A stretch of 9,046 bases of DNA from Clostridia bacterium (GCA_017620115.1 JAFZRB010000258.1:1-9046), one strand, 5' to 3'; shown: positions 1 to 6,758, numbered from the stretch's first letter. A program made the numbers and translations. The notes: generated by a model from the sequence alone, not told the origin.

Positions 1-110
1 ACGACGGCGCGCGCGATGGTCGGCCGGCCGAGCAGGGCGACGTCCATCTCGCGGTCAGGATGAAGAGTCATCAGGTAGGGCTTGGTGTAGGCCAGGTCGA
101 GAAACCGCAT
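1..110 (-). CDS. Purple-acid-phosphatase-like metallophosphoesterase, N-terminal fragment (cut by window edge)
   Basis: Only the first 36 codons are in the window; the gene continues past base 1. The peptide begins MRFLDLAYTKPYLMTLHPDR and continues with EMDVALLGRP. Aligned without gaps to the start of the complete phosphoesterase at 5370-6758, it is identical at 28 of 36 positions, with mostly conservative differences, so the two are paralogues. The ATG is supported by AAAGGAG at 121-127, ten bases upstream. The gene starts 27 bases after the serine hydrolase stop, so the two are probably co-transcribed. By analogy with the full copy, the product should be a cytoplasmic calcineurin-fold phosphoesterase without a signal peptide, but none of its catalytic motifs can be seen here. 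The paralogy is direct observation; the enzymatic role is inferred from the paralogue. Confidence 0.85.
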   Translation of the reverse strand, partial: MRFLDLAYTKPYLMTLHPDREMDVALLGRPTIARAV

Positions 111-137
111 GGCGCGTTCGCTCCTTTTTCTGCCGAG

Positions 138-1178
138 TCAGTACATGATGGTCACGCCGAACACCGTCTTGAAGCCCTCCCGACGCAGCGGGAAGAGCGC
201 GGCGTTCTGCCGCGTGGGATGCACGCGGTTGGTGAGCAGCACCACGTACTCGCCGGACACCGTGTCGATCCACAGGCTGGTGCCGGTGAATCCGGTGTGG
301 CCCACGATGTTGCCCTCGCGGCGCTCGCGGTAGGCGATCCAGCCCAGGCAGCGGTTGTCGCCCAGGTGCGCGGTCTGGTTGGCGAAGGACTTGTCCAGCC
401 AGTCCTTCTCGAAGAACGGATGGCAGCTGTCCGGAATGATCGCCGCGCAGAAGCGGCCCAGGTCCTCCGCGGTGGAGAACACGCCCGCGTGGCCGGCCAC
501 GCCGCCCAGCATCCAGCTGGTCTCGTCGTGCACGGTGCCGCGCACGGGCGACTGATCCCGGTCGGTGCGGAACTCGGTGGCGGCGCAGTAGGTATCCGGC
601 GAGGGATTGTAGGTGGTATGGGGCATGCCCAGCTCGTCGAAGATTTCGCGGGCCACCTGATCCTGCGGCTTGCCGTACTGCTGCTCGATGATCGCGCCCA
701 GGAAGATGAACGACAGGTCGCTGTAGAGCACCTGCCCGCCGCGCGGCTTCACGGGCTCCACCGAGAGCAGGCCGTTGATGCGCTCGTCGCGCGTCTTTCC
801 GAACTTGTCCGGCCAGCAGTCCGGGATGAGTCCGGCGGTGTGGGTGAGCAGGTTCCACAGCGTCACCTCTTTGAGCGCCGGGTGCATGGGCCGGTCGAGC
901 ATCTCGGCCAGGGTGTCGTGCAGCGTGAGCTTTCCGTTCTGCAGGAGCTGCAAAATGGCGGGCCAGGTGCCCGTCATCTTGGAGAGCGAGGCGATGTCGA
1001 AGCTGGTGTCCTTCGTCATGGGATCGCGCGTGGGCGACAGCTGCGCCCAGCCGTAGGCCTCGTGCAGCAGCGTCTCGCCCCTGCGGCCCGCCAGCAGCAC
1101 CGCGCCGGGGAATTTCTCCTCTTCAACGGCCTGTTTGATCTGCTCGTTGAACAGAGCGAGGCCTTTCATGTCCATCAT
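138..1178 (-). CDS. Beta-lactamase-fold serine hydrolase (class C/PBP-like, PF00144 type)
   Basis: A 346-residue protein of the beta-lactamase-related serine hydrolase family, which includes class C beta-lactamases, DD-peptidases and esterases. The nucleophile motif SxxK is S64-L-S-K67, in the context FDIASLSKMTGT. The second motif is Y152-S-D154 where the family usually has YSN or YAN. The third, equivalent to KTG, is H294-T-G in GHTGFTGTS. LLTHTAG near 110-116 and AGHAGVFSTAEDL near 229-240 are also typical. There is no signal peptide or membrane segment, so the protein is probably cytoplasmic, which argues against a periplasmic-type peptidoglycan or antibiotic-resistance role and suits an esterase or peptidase. 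The ATG start is set by GGGGAGA eight bases upstream. The gene lies 55 bases after the GNAT gene and 27 bases before the partial phosphoesterase. Fold and family are sure; the substrate is unknown. Confidence 0.9.
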   Translation of the reverse strand: MMDMKGLALFNEQIKQAVEEEKFPGAVLLAGRRGETLLHEAYGWAQLSPTRDPMTKDTSFDIASLSKMTGTWPAILQLLQNGKLTLHDTLAEMLDRPMHPALKEVTLWNLLTHTAGLIPDCWPDKFGKTRDERINGLLSVEPVKPRGGQVLYSDLSFIFLGAIIEQQYGKPQDQVAREIFDELGMPHTTYNPSPDTYCAATEFRTDRDQSPVRGTVHDETSWMLGGVAGHAGVFSTAEDLGRFCAAIIPDSCHPFFEKDWLDKSFANQTAHLGDNRCLGWIAYRERREGNIVGHTGFTGTSLWIDTVSGEYVVLLTNRVHPTRQNAALFPLRREGFKTVFGVTIMY

Positions 1179-1233
1179 TGTGATTCTCTCCCCTTCTTTA
1201 TCGTGATTCGTTGATCCGGGCGTCGCCAGGGCG

Positions 1234-1842
1234 TCATTCCTGTCTGTCCGACGTTGAGCGGCCGTAGTACGGCGCGTCGCCGTAATACCTGTGCTTCAGC
1301 GTGCAGCCTGAATAATAGCGCCGGAAATAGAAATAGTCGTCGCAGTACCGATTGCAGGCGTAGTCGTAGACGGTTCGTTTCTCAAACAGCCGGAAGCCGC
1401 TCTTTTCCGCCGTCCGGCGGGAAGCGGGATTGTCCACGTCCATGACCGCGATGAGATAGTCGATGCCGTTCGCCCGGCAGACATGCTCCGCGAACGCCGT
1501 TGCCGCTTCGGACGTATAGCCCTTTTTCGCGAACGCGCCGGTCATCATCCAGCCCAGCTCGTATTCGCGCAGCATGGCCTGTTTGCTGAACGTGAGGCAG
1601 CCCATGACCTCGCCGGTTTCCCTGTTTTCGATCGCATAGCAGCGCCATGCGTCTGTATCGCCGGCTTCCTCGATTCGCCTGAATTCCCGGATGTATTCCG
1701 GCATGTCCGCGGGCTGCGCGTCCACATCCAGAAGATCAGGGCAGTATTCGAGAACCTGCGGATCGGTTTTGATCCTGTATAAGGCCTCCGCGTCCTCCTC
1801 GCGGAAGGAACGGACGATCAGCCTTTCGGTTTCAAGGCGCAA
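1234..1842 (-). CDS. GNAT family N-acetyltransferase (RimJ/RimL-like)
   Basis: A 202-residue acetyl-CoA-dependent N-acetyltransferase of the Acetyltransf_3 (RimJ/RimL) type. It opens with MRLETERLIVRSFREEDAEA, the usual family start. The acetyl-CoA pyrophosphate loop is at about 104-112 (FAKKGYTSEA), after strand EYELGWMM, and the late motif is NPASRRTAEKSGF at about 138-150. The start chosen is TTG at 1842, because the only Shine-Dalgarno (AAAGGA at 1853-1858) lies ten bases from it; the in-frame GTG at 1851 would have only one base of spacing and would add three residues. The C-terminus, after about residue 158, is rich in tyrosine and arginine and some 20 residues longer than usual. The acceptor substrate cannot be told; ribosomal protein N-termini, small metabolites or antibiotics are all acetylated by this family. 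No promoter is visible between it and the epimerase gene upstream, so read-through past the hairpin at 1863-1892 is likely. Confidence 0.85.
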   Translation of the reverse strand: MRLETERLIVRSFREEDAEALYRIKTDPQVLEYCPDLLDVDAQPADMPEYIREFRRIEEAGDTDAWRCYAIENRETGEVMGCLTFSKQAMLREYELGWMMTGAFAKKGYTSEAATAFAEHVCRANGIDYLIAVMDVDNPASRRTAEKSGFRLFEKRTVYDYACNRYCDDYFYFRRYYSGCTLKHRYYGDAPYYGRSTSDRQE

Positions 1843-1862
1843 TCCATTCACGTCCTTTAACA

Positions 1863-1892
1863 GTTCTGGCGGTACGTCCGTACCGCCAGAAC
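1863..1892. repeat. Perfect inverted repeat (hairpin) between epimerase and acetyltransferase genes
   Basis: Arms 1863-1876 (GTTCTGGCGGTACG) and 1879-1892 are exact reverse complements, 14 of 14, separated by two bases. It lies between the epimerase stop (1906) and the Shine-Dalgarno of the acetyltransferase (1853). On the transcribed (minus) strand no run of T follows the stem, so a classical intrinsic terminator is doubtful. It may be a weak terminator, an mRNA-processing or stabilising stem that lets the two genes be expressed at different levels, or a protein binding site. The symmetry is directly seen; the role is inferred. Confidence 0.75.
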
Positions 1893-1905
1893 CGCCGCAT
1901 TGTCG

Positions 1906-2688
1906 TCAGAACCTTCCGCCCAGCTTCTTCAGCGTTGTGAGGCTGTAGAGCATGCAGTCCAGGGAGCCCTGCTCCACGGCGTTGTCCTGCTCGATCATGG
2001 CGTACTTCACGCCGATGTCGTCGCAGGCGTTCATGATGGCCGTCCAGTTGATGTTGCCCTTGCCGATGGGGGCGATCACGCCGCGGTTCTCCATCGAGCC
2101 GTTCATTTCCTTGAAGTGCACCACGTCCATGCGGCCGCGCACCTTCTCGATCCATTCCAGCGGGTTCGCGCCGCCCATCTGCACCCAGAACACGTCCAGC
2201 TCGAACTGCAGCGCCGGCGAGGCGTTCTCGAACAGCAGCTCCAGGCCGGTCTTGCCCACCTTCTCAAAGCGGGTGAACTCGAAGGCGTGGTTGTGGTAGA
2301 TGAAATGCAGGCCGTTGTCCAGCAGCTTCTCCGCGATGGGGCTGGCCTTCTTCGCGAACTCGACGAAGCCTTCGGGGCTGGTGCGGTACTCGCCGGGCAG
2401 GCCGCCGATGCCGGGATACTCGCAGCCCAGCGTCTTGTGGAAGCGGATCACCTTGTCGAGGTCTTCTTCCATCTCCTGGAAGCCGATGTGCGTGCAGGCG
2501 CAGGTGAGGCCGGATTCATCCAGCATGTCCTTGAGCTGCTCGGCGGGGATGGCGCGGTTCTGGCCGGAGAGCTGGCAGGTGTTGTAGCCCATGGCCTTGA
2601 GCGCCTTCATGGTGAGCAGCATCTCGTCCGCGTTCTGGCAGTGGTTGCGCACCGAATACATCTGCGCGCCGATCTGGAAATTCGTCAT
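1906..2688 (-). CDS. TIM-barrel sugar phosphate isomerase/epimerase (AP endonuclease 2 superfamily)
   Basis: A 260-residue single-domain protein of the xylose-isomerase-like TIM-barrel superfamily (PF01261), which includes IolE, hydroxypyruvate isomerase and keto-sugar epimerases such as E. coli YcjR. The fold begins FQIGAQMYSVRNHC. Candidate metal ligands and catalytic residues are spread over the barrel strands as expected: YHNHAFEF at 131-138 (with E137), D165 in FELDVFW, H191 in VVHFKEM and E233 in AMIEQD. The enzyme probably binds a divalent metal and moves a proton next to a sugar carbonyl in the cytoplasm. The ATG is set by GGAGGT at 2695-2700, six bases upstream. A Gfo/Idh oxidoreductase lies upstream beyond the brnTA pair; in many bacteria these two families work together on oxidised sugars or inositols. 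The exact substrate cannot be named. Confidence 0.88.
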   Translation of the reverse strand: MTNFQIGAQMYSVRNHCQNADEMLLTMKALKAMGYNTCQLSGQNRAIPAEQLKDMLDESGLTCACTHIGFQEMEEDLDKVIRFHKTLGCEYPGIGGLPGEYRTSPEGFVEFAKKASPIAEKLLDNGLHFIYHNHAFEFTRFEKVGKTGLELLFENASPALQFELDVFWVQMGGANPLEWIEKVRGRMDVVHFKEMNGSMENRGVIAPIGKGNINWTAIMNACDDIGVKYAMIEQDNAVEQGSLDCMLYSLTTLKKLGGRF

Positions 2689-2754
2689 ACCAATACCTCC
2701 ATCTGTAATAAAATGATTCCCAATTTATTCTTTTCGCCTGCAACCACAGGCTGA

Positions 2755-3057
2755 TCAGATACATCTGCGAACGAGGTCTTCATTGTCGATGGCCGCATCG
2801 AGCAGCCGGCTCAACAAGTCAATGTATCCCGTCCCGTATTTCTTCGCTTTTTGCAGCGTGGCCGGGGAAATCCTTATGGAGACAACCGGCTCGTCGCTGT
2901 TTTCGCGGTTCATCCTCCTGAACTGCGCCAGCTGCTCCGCGGTCATCGCGGGGCTGTCTTCATCAAAAACAGGGTATTTCCTCTCGGCGTTTTCGAGCTC
3001 GCTGAGTTCATCCGCCGTGAGGTCGGCAGCCAGCTCATTCAAAGTCATCTTCACCAT
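2755..3057 (-). CDS. brnA: BrnA family antitoxin (ribbon-helix-helix type)
   Basis: A 100-residue acidic small protein. Its C-terminal part has the BrnA/ribbon-helix-helix pattern: strand VVSIRISPATL at about 58-68, then helices with GTGYIDLLSRLLDAAI at about 75-90. The N-terminal 55 residues are acidic and of the type that wraps and blocks the partner toxin. It overlaps the 3' end of brnT by 23 bases, in the canonical toxin-first order, which strongly supports the pairing. Of three ATG choices and an upstream TTG (3078), the ATG at 3057 is preferred because GAGGT at 3064-3068 lies six bases from it; the ATG at 3063 abuts that site. In this family the antitoxin neutralises BrnT and, with it, represses the shared promoter. 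Family assignment rests on pattern, size and position, without a database search. Confidence 0.82.
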   Translation of the reverse strand: MVKMTLNELAADLTADELSELENAERKYPVFDEDSPAMTAEQLAQFRRMNRENSDEPVVSIRISPATLQKAKKYGTGYIDLLSRLLDAAIDNEDLVRRCI

Positions 3058-3349
3058 GCTCATACCTCGCTCTCTCAATGGCTGTCGCCAGTCTGGCGGA
3101 TATCAGTCTGACCACATTTTCATCTTTGAATGCGCAGACGACAAAGAGGACTTTTCCCACCATGCCAAGGATATCGTACCGCAATTCTTCCGGATGCTCC
3201 TCATCCTCGCGGATGAGTTTGTTGGGATCGAGAAAGACTTTCGCCACTGTCTTGAAATGTATGCCGTGCTTTATAAAATTAAGCCGATCCTTTTGCTCGT
3301 CCCACTCAAAGGTTACTGAGCTGAAGTCAAAATCAAAGAATTCAAACAT
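3035..3349 (-). CDS. brnT: BrnT family ribonuclease toxin
   Basis: A 104-residue protein with the signature of BrnT, a RelE-like-fold ribonuclease that cuts RNA and stops translation unless bound by BrnA. Visible landmarks are FEWDEQKDRLNFIKHGIHF at 14-32 (the WDE-K-N-KHG block), VFLDP at 38-42, an acidic stretch around 48-55, R57, and the core RLISAR at 81-86 followed by E92-R93 and Y96. All the landmark positions I expect are present, so the toxin looks intact. The ATG at 3349 has AGAGG at 3356-3360, six bases upstream. The 73 bases upstream, up to the oxidoreductase stop, should hold the promoter and operator; no clear -35/-10 pair was found, only a weak AT-rich patch. G+C drops markedly here (25 of 60 bases at 3241-3300), suggesting separate acquisition. 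Confidence 0.9.
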   Translation of the reverse strand: MFEFFDFDFSSVTFEWDEQKDRLNFIKHGIHFKTVAKVFLDPNKLIREDEEHPEELRYDILGMVGKVLFVVCAFKDENVVRLISARLATAIERARYEHGEDDFE

Positions 3350-3422
3350 TGGCCGCCTCTGTCAGATCAGTTTTATCGCGGGGAAAACGGATTGCGGCAC
3401 GCTGCGGACGGCCGGTTCCCCG

Positions 3423-4454
3423 TCACGCCTTCTCCAGTTCCACCCATTTTCCCTCTTCGCTGGAGCGGATGATGCCCAGCACCAGGCTGAGCGCCGGGAA
3501 GGCGCTGCGGCCGTCGATCCAGAAATGCCGGCCCTCGGCCAGGCAGGCGTAGTAATCCTCCAGCTGGGCGCTGTGGCCGATGCCCCACACGCTCTTGCCC
3601 ACGACGGTTTTGTTGTCGCCCGCGTCGATGAGGCGGAGCTCTTCGTTTTCCACGGCGTACAGCTTGGGGCCGAACAGCTTGAGCGCGCCCTTCTCCAGGT
3701 GGATGTTGAGCTCGACCGGGTCGTCGTCCACGTTGTTGTTGCTGGTGTGGATCAGCGCGCGCTGGCCGCCTTCGTAGAGCGCCACGGCCATGGCGTTGTC
3801 CTCCACCTCGATTTTGCCCTCCTGCAGGCCGGTGAACACGGAGCCGCGCACCTTCTCGATGGGGCCGCCCAGATAGCTCAGCAGATCCAGCGTGTGGATG
3901 GACTGGTTGATGAGCGAGCCCGCGCCTTCCGTGGCCTTTACGCCGCGCCAGCCGGATTCGGAATAATACGCGCCCTCGCGCCGCCAGCAGACGGAAACGC
4001 TCATGCCGCGGAACGCGCCCAGCTCGCCCGATTCGATGATTTTTTTCGCGTGCTGAACGGAGGAAATGTAGCGGTTCTGGAAGATGACCCCCAGCATGCC
4101 CGCGCCGCTCTTTTCGGACGCGGCGATCATGGCGCGCGCATCGTCGGCGGTGGTGGCCATGGGCTTTTCGGTGATGACGTTTCGCCCCAGCCCCAGCGCC
4201 TCGATGGTCACGGGCGCGTGCAGGTAGTGGGGCAGGCACACGTGAACCACGTCGATACCGTCGAGCGCGACGACCTCGTGCCAGTCGGCGAAGCCCTTCG
4301 CGCCGGTCTTCTCGACGGCCTTCTTCAGGCGCTCCTCGCGGATATCGCACACAGCGGCGATTTCGACGTTCTTCATGCCCTGCAGCGCGGCGATGTGAAC
4401 CTGGCTGATGCCGCCGCAGCCGATGATGGCCGCGCGGAATTTTTTCTGCTCCAT
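3423..4454 (-). CDS. Gfo/Idh/MocA family NAD(P)-dependent oxidoreductase
   Basis: A 343-residue dehydrogenase of the Gfo/Idh/MocA family, which oxidises or reduces a hydroxyl of sugars, inositols or their derivatives with NAD(P). The N-terminal Rossmann domain starts FRAAIIGCGGISQVH (glycines at 12-15), with D38 (AAVCDIRE) at the end of the second strand, which suggests a preference for NAD. The catalytic lysine motif is E96-K97-P98, and the second signature is around 178-190 (GAGSLINQSIHTLD, with H187 and D190). The C-terminal domain is complete. GGAGGAG at 4461-4467, six bases from ATG 4454, decides the start; the reading frame stays open upstream into the methyltransferase gene but has no comparable site there. 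It starts 26 bases after the methyltransferase stop, so it probably shares the promoter at 5249-5277. The substrate is not determined; the epimerase gene downstream makes a keto-sugar step likely. Confidence 0.92.
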   Translation of the reverse strand: MEQKKFRAAIIGCGGISQVHIAALQGMKNVEIAAVCDIREERLKKAVEKTGAKGFADWHEVVALDGIDVVHVCLPHYLHAPVTIEALGLGRNVITEKPMATTADDARAMIAASEKSGAGMLGVIFQNRYISSVQHAKKIIESGELGAFRGMSVSVCWRREGAYYSESGWRGVKATEGAGSLINQSIHTLDLLSYLGGPIEKVRGSVFTGLQEGKIEVEDNAMAVALYEGGQRALIHTSNNNVDDDPVELNIHLEKGALKLFGPKLYAVENEELRLIDAGDNKTVVGKSVWGIGHSAQLEDYYACLAEGRHFWIDGRSAFPALSLVLGIIRSSEEGKWVELEKA

Positions 4455-4480
4455 TTTACTCTCCTCCCGGATCTGATGTG

Positions 4481-5221
4481 TCATGATGAGGCCGACGTCG
4501 TGAAAACGTAGGTTCCGATGGACACGGCCACCGCCAGATTCAGCGAGTCGATCTCCTTCGACTGCGGAATCAGCACGCTCTGCCCGAGCCCGGCGAAGCG
4601 GGCGGGCAGGCCGGTCTGTTCGTTGCCGAAAACCAGCGCGTAAAGCGGCGCGCGGCTGCGGGCGGCCTCGTTCAGCGGGATGGCGCCGTCCAGCATGAAG
4701 GGATACAGCGCATGCCGGGGATACAGCGCGCGATAATCCTCGAAGGTGTCGAACGTGCGCACGTTCATGCCGTAGAACGCGCCCATCGAGGCGCGCAGCA
4801 CGTGCGGGTCGAACGCGTCCACGCACGGGCGCACGATGGCCACGTCGCGGACGCCGAAGCCCAGACAGGCCCGCAGCGCCGTGCCGAGGTTGCCGCCGTC
4901 GGAGATCTGGCAGAGCACCACGTGCGGCTTCGCGCCGTCCAGCGCGGCTTCGTATTTCTCAAAAACAAGCGCGGCGAAGCAGTTGTCCTTCTGCGATTCG
5001 CGCCGCAGCACGCGGTCGGCGAATTCCTCGCGGACGCCGAGCGCGGCGCATTTCTCCCGCAGCAGCGAGACGCCCTCGTTGCGCAGCCCTTCGGAGTGCA
5101 GCAGCAGCCGGGACACGCTTTCCGGCCTCGCCTCCAGCAGTTTCAGCGCGGGGAACACGCCCAGCGCGTAGCTGTAGGGAAGACGCCGGCTGTAAGGCTC
5201 GAGCTTGGGCACGCAGAACAC
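4481..5221 (-). CDS. SpoU/TrmH family RNA 2'-O-methyltransferase (SPOUT fold)
   Basis: A 246-residue SAM-dependent RNA methyltransferase. The N-terminal part (about 1-98) resembles the substrate-binding domain, and the C-terminal part is the knotted SPOUT domain. Motif 1 is at about 106-123 (SDGGNLGTALRACLGFG, with N111 and R118), with SDG where DPQ or DPxN is commoner. Motif 2 is LVFGNEQTGLP at 196-206, and motif 3 runs from IPQS at 218 to SLNLAVAVSIG at 227-236. Conserved N, G, E, S and N positions are kept, so it is probably active on rRNA or tRNA. The start is GTG at 5221, supported by AGGA at 5228-5231 six bases upstream. It is the first gene after a good minus-strand promoter and is followed 26 bases later by the oxidoreductase. 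Which nucleotide it methylates cannot be told. Confidence 0.88.
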   Translation of the reverse strand: MFCVPKLEPYSRRLPYSYALGVFPALKLLEARPESVSRLLLHSEGLRNEGVSLLREKCAALGVREEFADRVLRRESQKDNCFAALVFEKYEAALDGAKPHVVLCQISDGGNLGTALRACLGFGVRDVAIVRPCVDAFDPHVLRASMGAFYGMNVRTFDTFEDYRALYPRHALYPFMLDGAIPLNEAARSRAPLYALVFGNEQTGLPARFAGLGQSVLIPQSKEIDSLNLAVAVSIGTYVFTTSASS

Positions 5222-5248
5222 CCCGTTTCCTATATGCCATCAGCTTAT

Positions 5249-5277
5249 AGTATACACCCGCCGCCCTGAATTCGCAA
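5249..5277 (-). promoter_or_regulatory. SigA-type promoter for the methyltransferase/oxidoreductase operon
   Basis: On the minus strand TTGCGA (5272-5277) is followed after exactly 17 bases by TATACT (5249-5254). Transcription would begin near 5242, giving a leader of about 20 bases before the GTG start at 5221. Spacing, position and the 5-of-6 -10 match make this convincing. Confidence 0.65.
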
Positions 5278-5307
5278 TGTCTGCATGCAAATAAAACAAA
5301 ACCTCGC

Positions 5308-5335
5308 TTGCTTTTTGACAAATATGGCGTAAACT
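5308..5335 (+). promoter_or_regulatory. Possible promoter for the metallophosphoesterase gene
   Basis: TTGCTT (5308-5313), a 16-base spacer and TAAACT (5330-5335) form the best-spaced pair upstream of the gene at 5370. A perfect TTGACA lies at 5315-5320, but 17 bases on from it there is no -10-like hexamer, and TATAAC at 5350-5355 is too far away (29 bases). The region surely holds a promoter, since the gene is divergent from its neighbour; the exact elements are uncertain. Confidence 0.35.
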
Positions 5336-5369
5336 GATGCTGCAAATCCTATAACAGGAGCGATAACCG

Positions 5370-6758
5370 ATGAAATACCTTGATCTGGCATACACGAAAC
5401 CCTATCTGATGAGCCTGAACCCCGGCCGGGAGATGGACGTGGCCATACTCGGCCGGCCGGAGATCGCGCGGGCCTTCGCGGAATTCGGCGCTTCGCCCGC
5501 GCTGGGACGCGCGCTCGACGGCGAGCGCTTTGACATCCGCGGGCTGCGCACGCCCGCGCGCGGCGACGGCTACGATCCCGTGCCGGAAAACAACCCCGAG
5601 CTGCCCGTGGTTCAGTTCGTGTTTCACCTGACCGGCCTGACGCCGGGCGAGCGCGTGTTCTACCGCGTGACGCTCGAAACGGCGGACGGAACGCGCGTGG
5701 AAGGCGGGATCTACGATTTCCGCGCCGCGCCCGAGGCGGGACAGCCCTTTACATTCGCGCTGATGAGCGATCTGCAGCTGTTCAGGCCCTGCGACCACAC
5801 CATCCACCAGCTGGGCCGCCGCGCGCCGGACTTCATCCTGTTCGCCGGCGATATGATCAACGTGGCCTGGCACGTCGGCGACTGGTTCACCGTGCCCGGC
5901 GCGTGGCAGCCGGAGAAAATGATCGGCATGTCGTTCTTCGACATCATGCAGCGCGACGACGACGGCGTGCGCCTCATGCAGTACGCGCCGGTGTTCCCCT
6001 GCCCGGGCAACCACGAGACCGACGACAACCGCGTGGAGGGCAACCGTCAGTGGGCGCTGGAATTCGACCGCTACTCCTGGCGCATCTACATGCAGATCTG
6101 GCGCGCGTATTACCCGGACGGGGAATACGGCTGGCACGGAAAGCACTGGTATTCGCTGGATTACGCGAACATGCACATAGATTCGCTGATGGTGGTGCGC
6201 TGCAATCCGTGGGATCCCTATGAGGCCCCCGGAACCATACTGCGCGGCGGCGAGCCTGGCCCGGACACCCCGCAGGGCCGCTGGCTGGCGGAGGATCTGC
6301 GCGCCTCGAAGAGCCGGTTCAAGTGGGTCGTGATGCACTGGCACATGATGAACCGCGGCGACGATACGCAGCCGCTGCTGTGCCAGCCCGCGCCGGACCC
6401 GGCCGATCCGGCGCGCGTGATCTATCCCGTCGACAACGCGGGGCGGTTCCTGCATCCGCTGTTCGCCGAAACCGGCGTGTGCGCCGTGAACTACGGCCAC
6501 AGCCACGTGTACGAGCGCTATCTGATCGACGGCGTGAACTACATCGAGGCGGCGTATATGGGCGTGAAGTACGGAAAGCCCGACGGCCAGGTGAATCCCT
6601 CCGGCGTCTATCCCGTGAACCAGCAGCACGATTTCCGCTCCTACCTGATTGTCTCCTGCGACGGCGAGCATCTGCGCGCCAAAGCCTATCAGGCCAGCGT
6701 GGAGCCCAACGGCTACGGCTATGAGGGCCGCGTGTTCGACTGCTTCGACATTCGATAA
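5370..6758 (+). CDS. Purple-acid-phosphatase-like metallophosphoesterase (FnIII-like domain plus calcineurin fold)
   Basis: A 462-residue protein. Residues about 75-120 look like the fibronectin-type N-terminal domain of purple acid phosphatases (FHLTGLTPGERVFYRV). The calcineurin-like catalytic domain follows, with metal-binding motifs in order: SDLQ (D134, Q136), GDMIN (G160-D161, N164), GNHE (213-216), H323 in MHWHMM, and GHSH (376-379) followed by YER, as in purple acid phosphatases. The expected dinuclear metal site is thus complete, except that motif I is D-x-Q rather than D-x-H. There is no signal peptide or membrane segment, so it should hydrolyse a phosphoester in the cytoplasm; the substrate is unknown. 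AGGAG at 5356-5360, nine bases upstream, sets the ATG. A paralogue begins at the left window edge (28 of 36 residues identical). The next gene on the strand, an AraC regulator, has its own likely promoter. Confidence 0.92.
   Translation: MKYLDLAYTKPYLMSLNPGREMDVAILGRPEIARAFAEFGASPALGRALDGERFDIRGLRTPARGDGYDPVPENNPELPVVQFVFHLTGLTPGERVFYRVTLETADGTRVEGGIYDFRAAPEAGQPFTFALMSDLQLFRPCDHTIHQLGRRAPDFILFAGDMINVAWHVGDWFTVPGAWQPEKMIGMSFFDIMQRDDDGVRLMQYAPVFPCPGNHETDDNRVEGNRQWALEFDRYSWRIYMQIWRAYYPDGEYGWHGKHWYSLDYANMHIDSLMVVRCNPWDPYEAPGTILRGGEPGPDTPQGRWLAEDLRASKSRFKWVVMHWHMMNRGDDTQPLLCQPAPDPADPARVIYPVDNAGRFLHPLFAETGVCAVNYGHSHVYERYLIDGVNYIEAAYMGVKYGKPDGQVNPSGVYPVNQQHDFRSYLIVSCDGEHLRAKAYQASVEPNGYGYEGRVFDCFDIR

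Noticed and set aside
138..1178. Class C beta-lactamase conferring antibiotic resistance
   Set aside because: There is no signal peptide and YSD/HTG replace the usual YxN/KTG; a general esterase or peptidase is more likely.
60..1214. Long plus-strand open frame of 384 codons opposite the serine hydrolase
   Set aside because: It lacks recognisable motifs and is rich in A, V, H and G, as expected of the antisense of a GC-rich gene; the minus strand carries clear hydrolase motifs and a ribosome site.
1900..2754. Plus-strand open frame of 284 codons opposite the epimerase
   Set aside because: It is an antisense shadow with low-complexity composition; the minus frame has the TIM-barrel motifs.
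2701..2754. Promoter for the epimerase gene (TTGCAG on the minus strand)
   Set aside because: The region is AT-rich, but no -10-like hexamer occurs at 16-18 bases; the best pair needs 19 bases and matches poorly.
3370..3388. GTTTT/AAAAC inverted repeat upstream of brnT as an operator
   Set aside because: The arms are only five bases, and no paired -35/-10 elements could be fixed around it; the position is suggestive but too weak to annotate.
3078..4511. Plus-strand open frame of 477 codons opposite the oxidoreductase and brnT
   Set aside because: It has low-complexity antisense composition and no motifs; the minus strand has Rossmann and EKP motifs.
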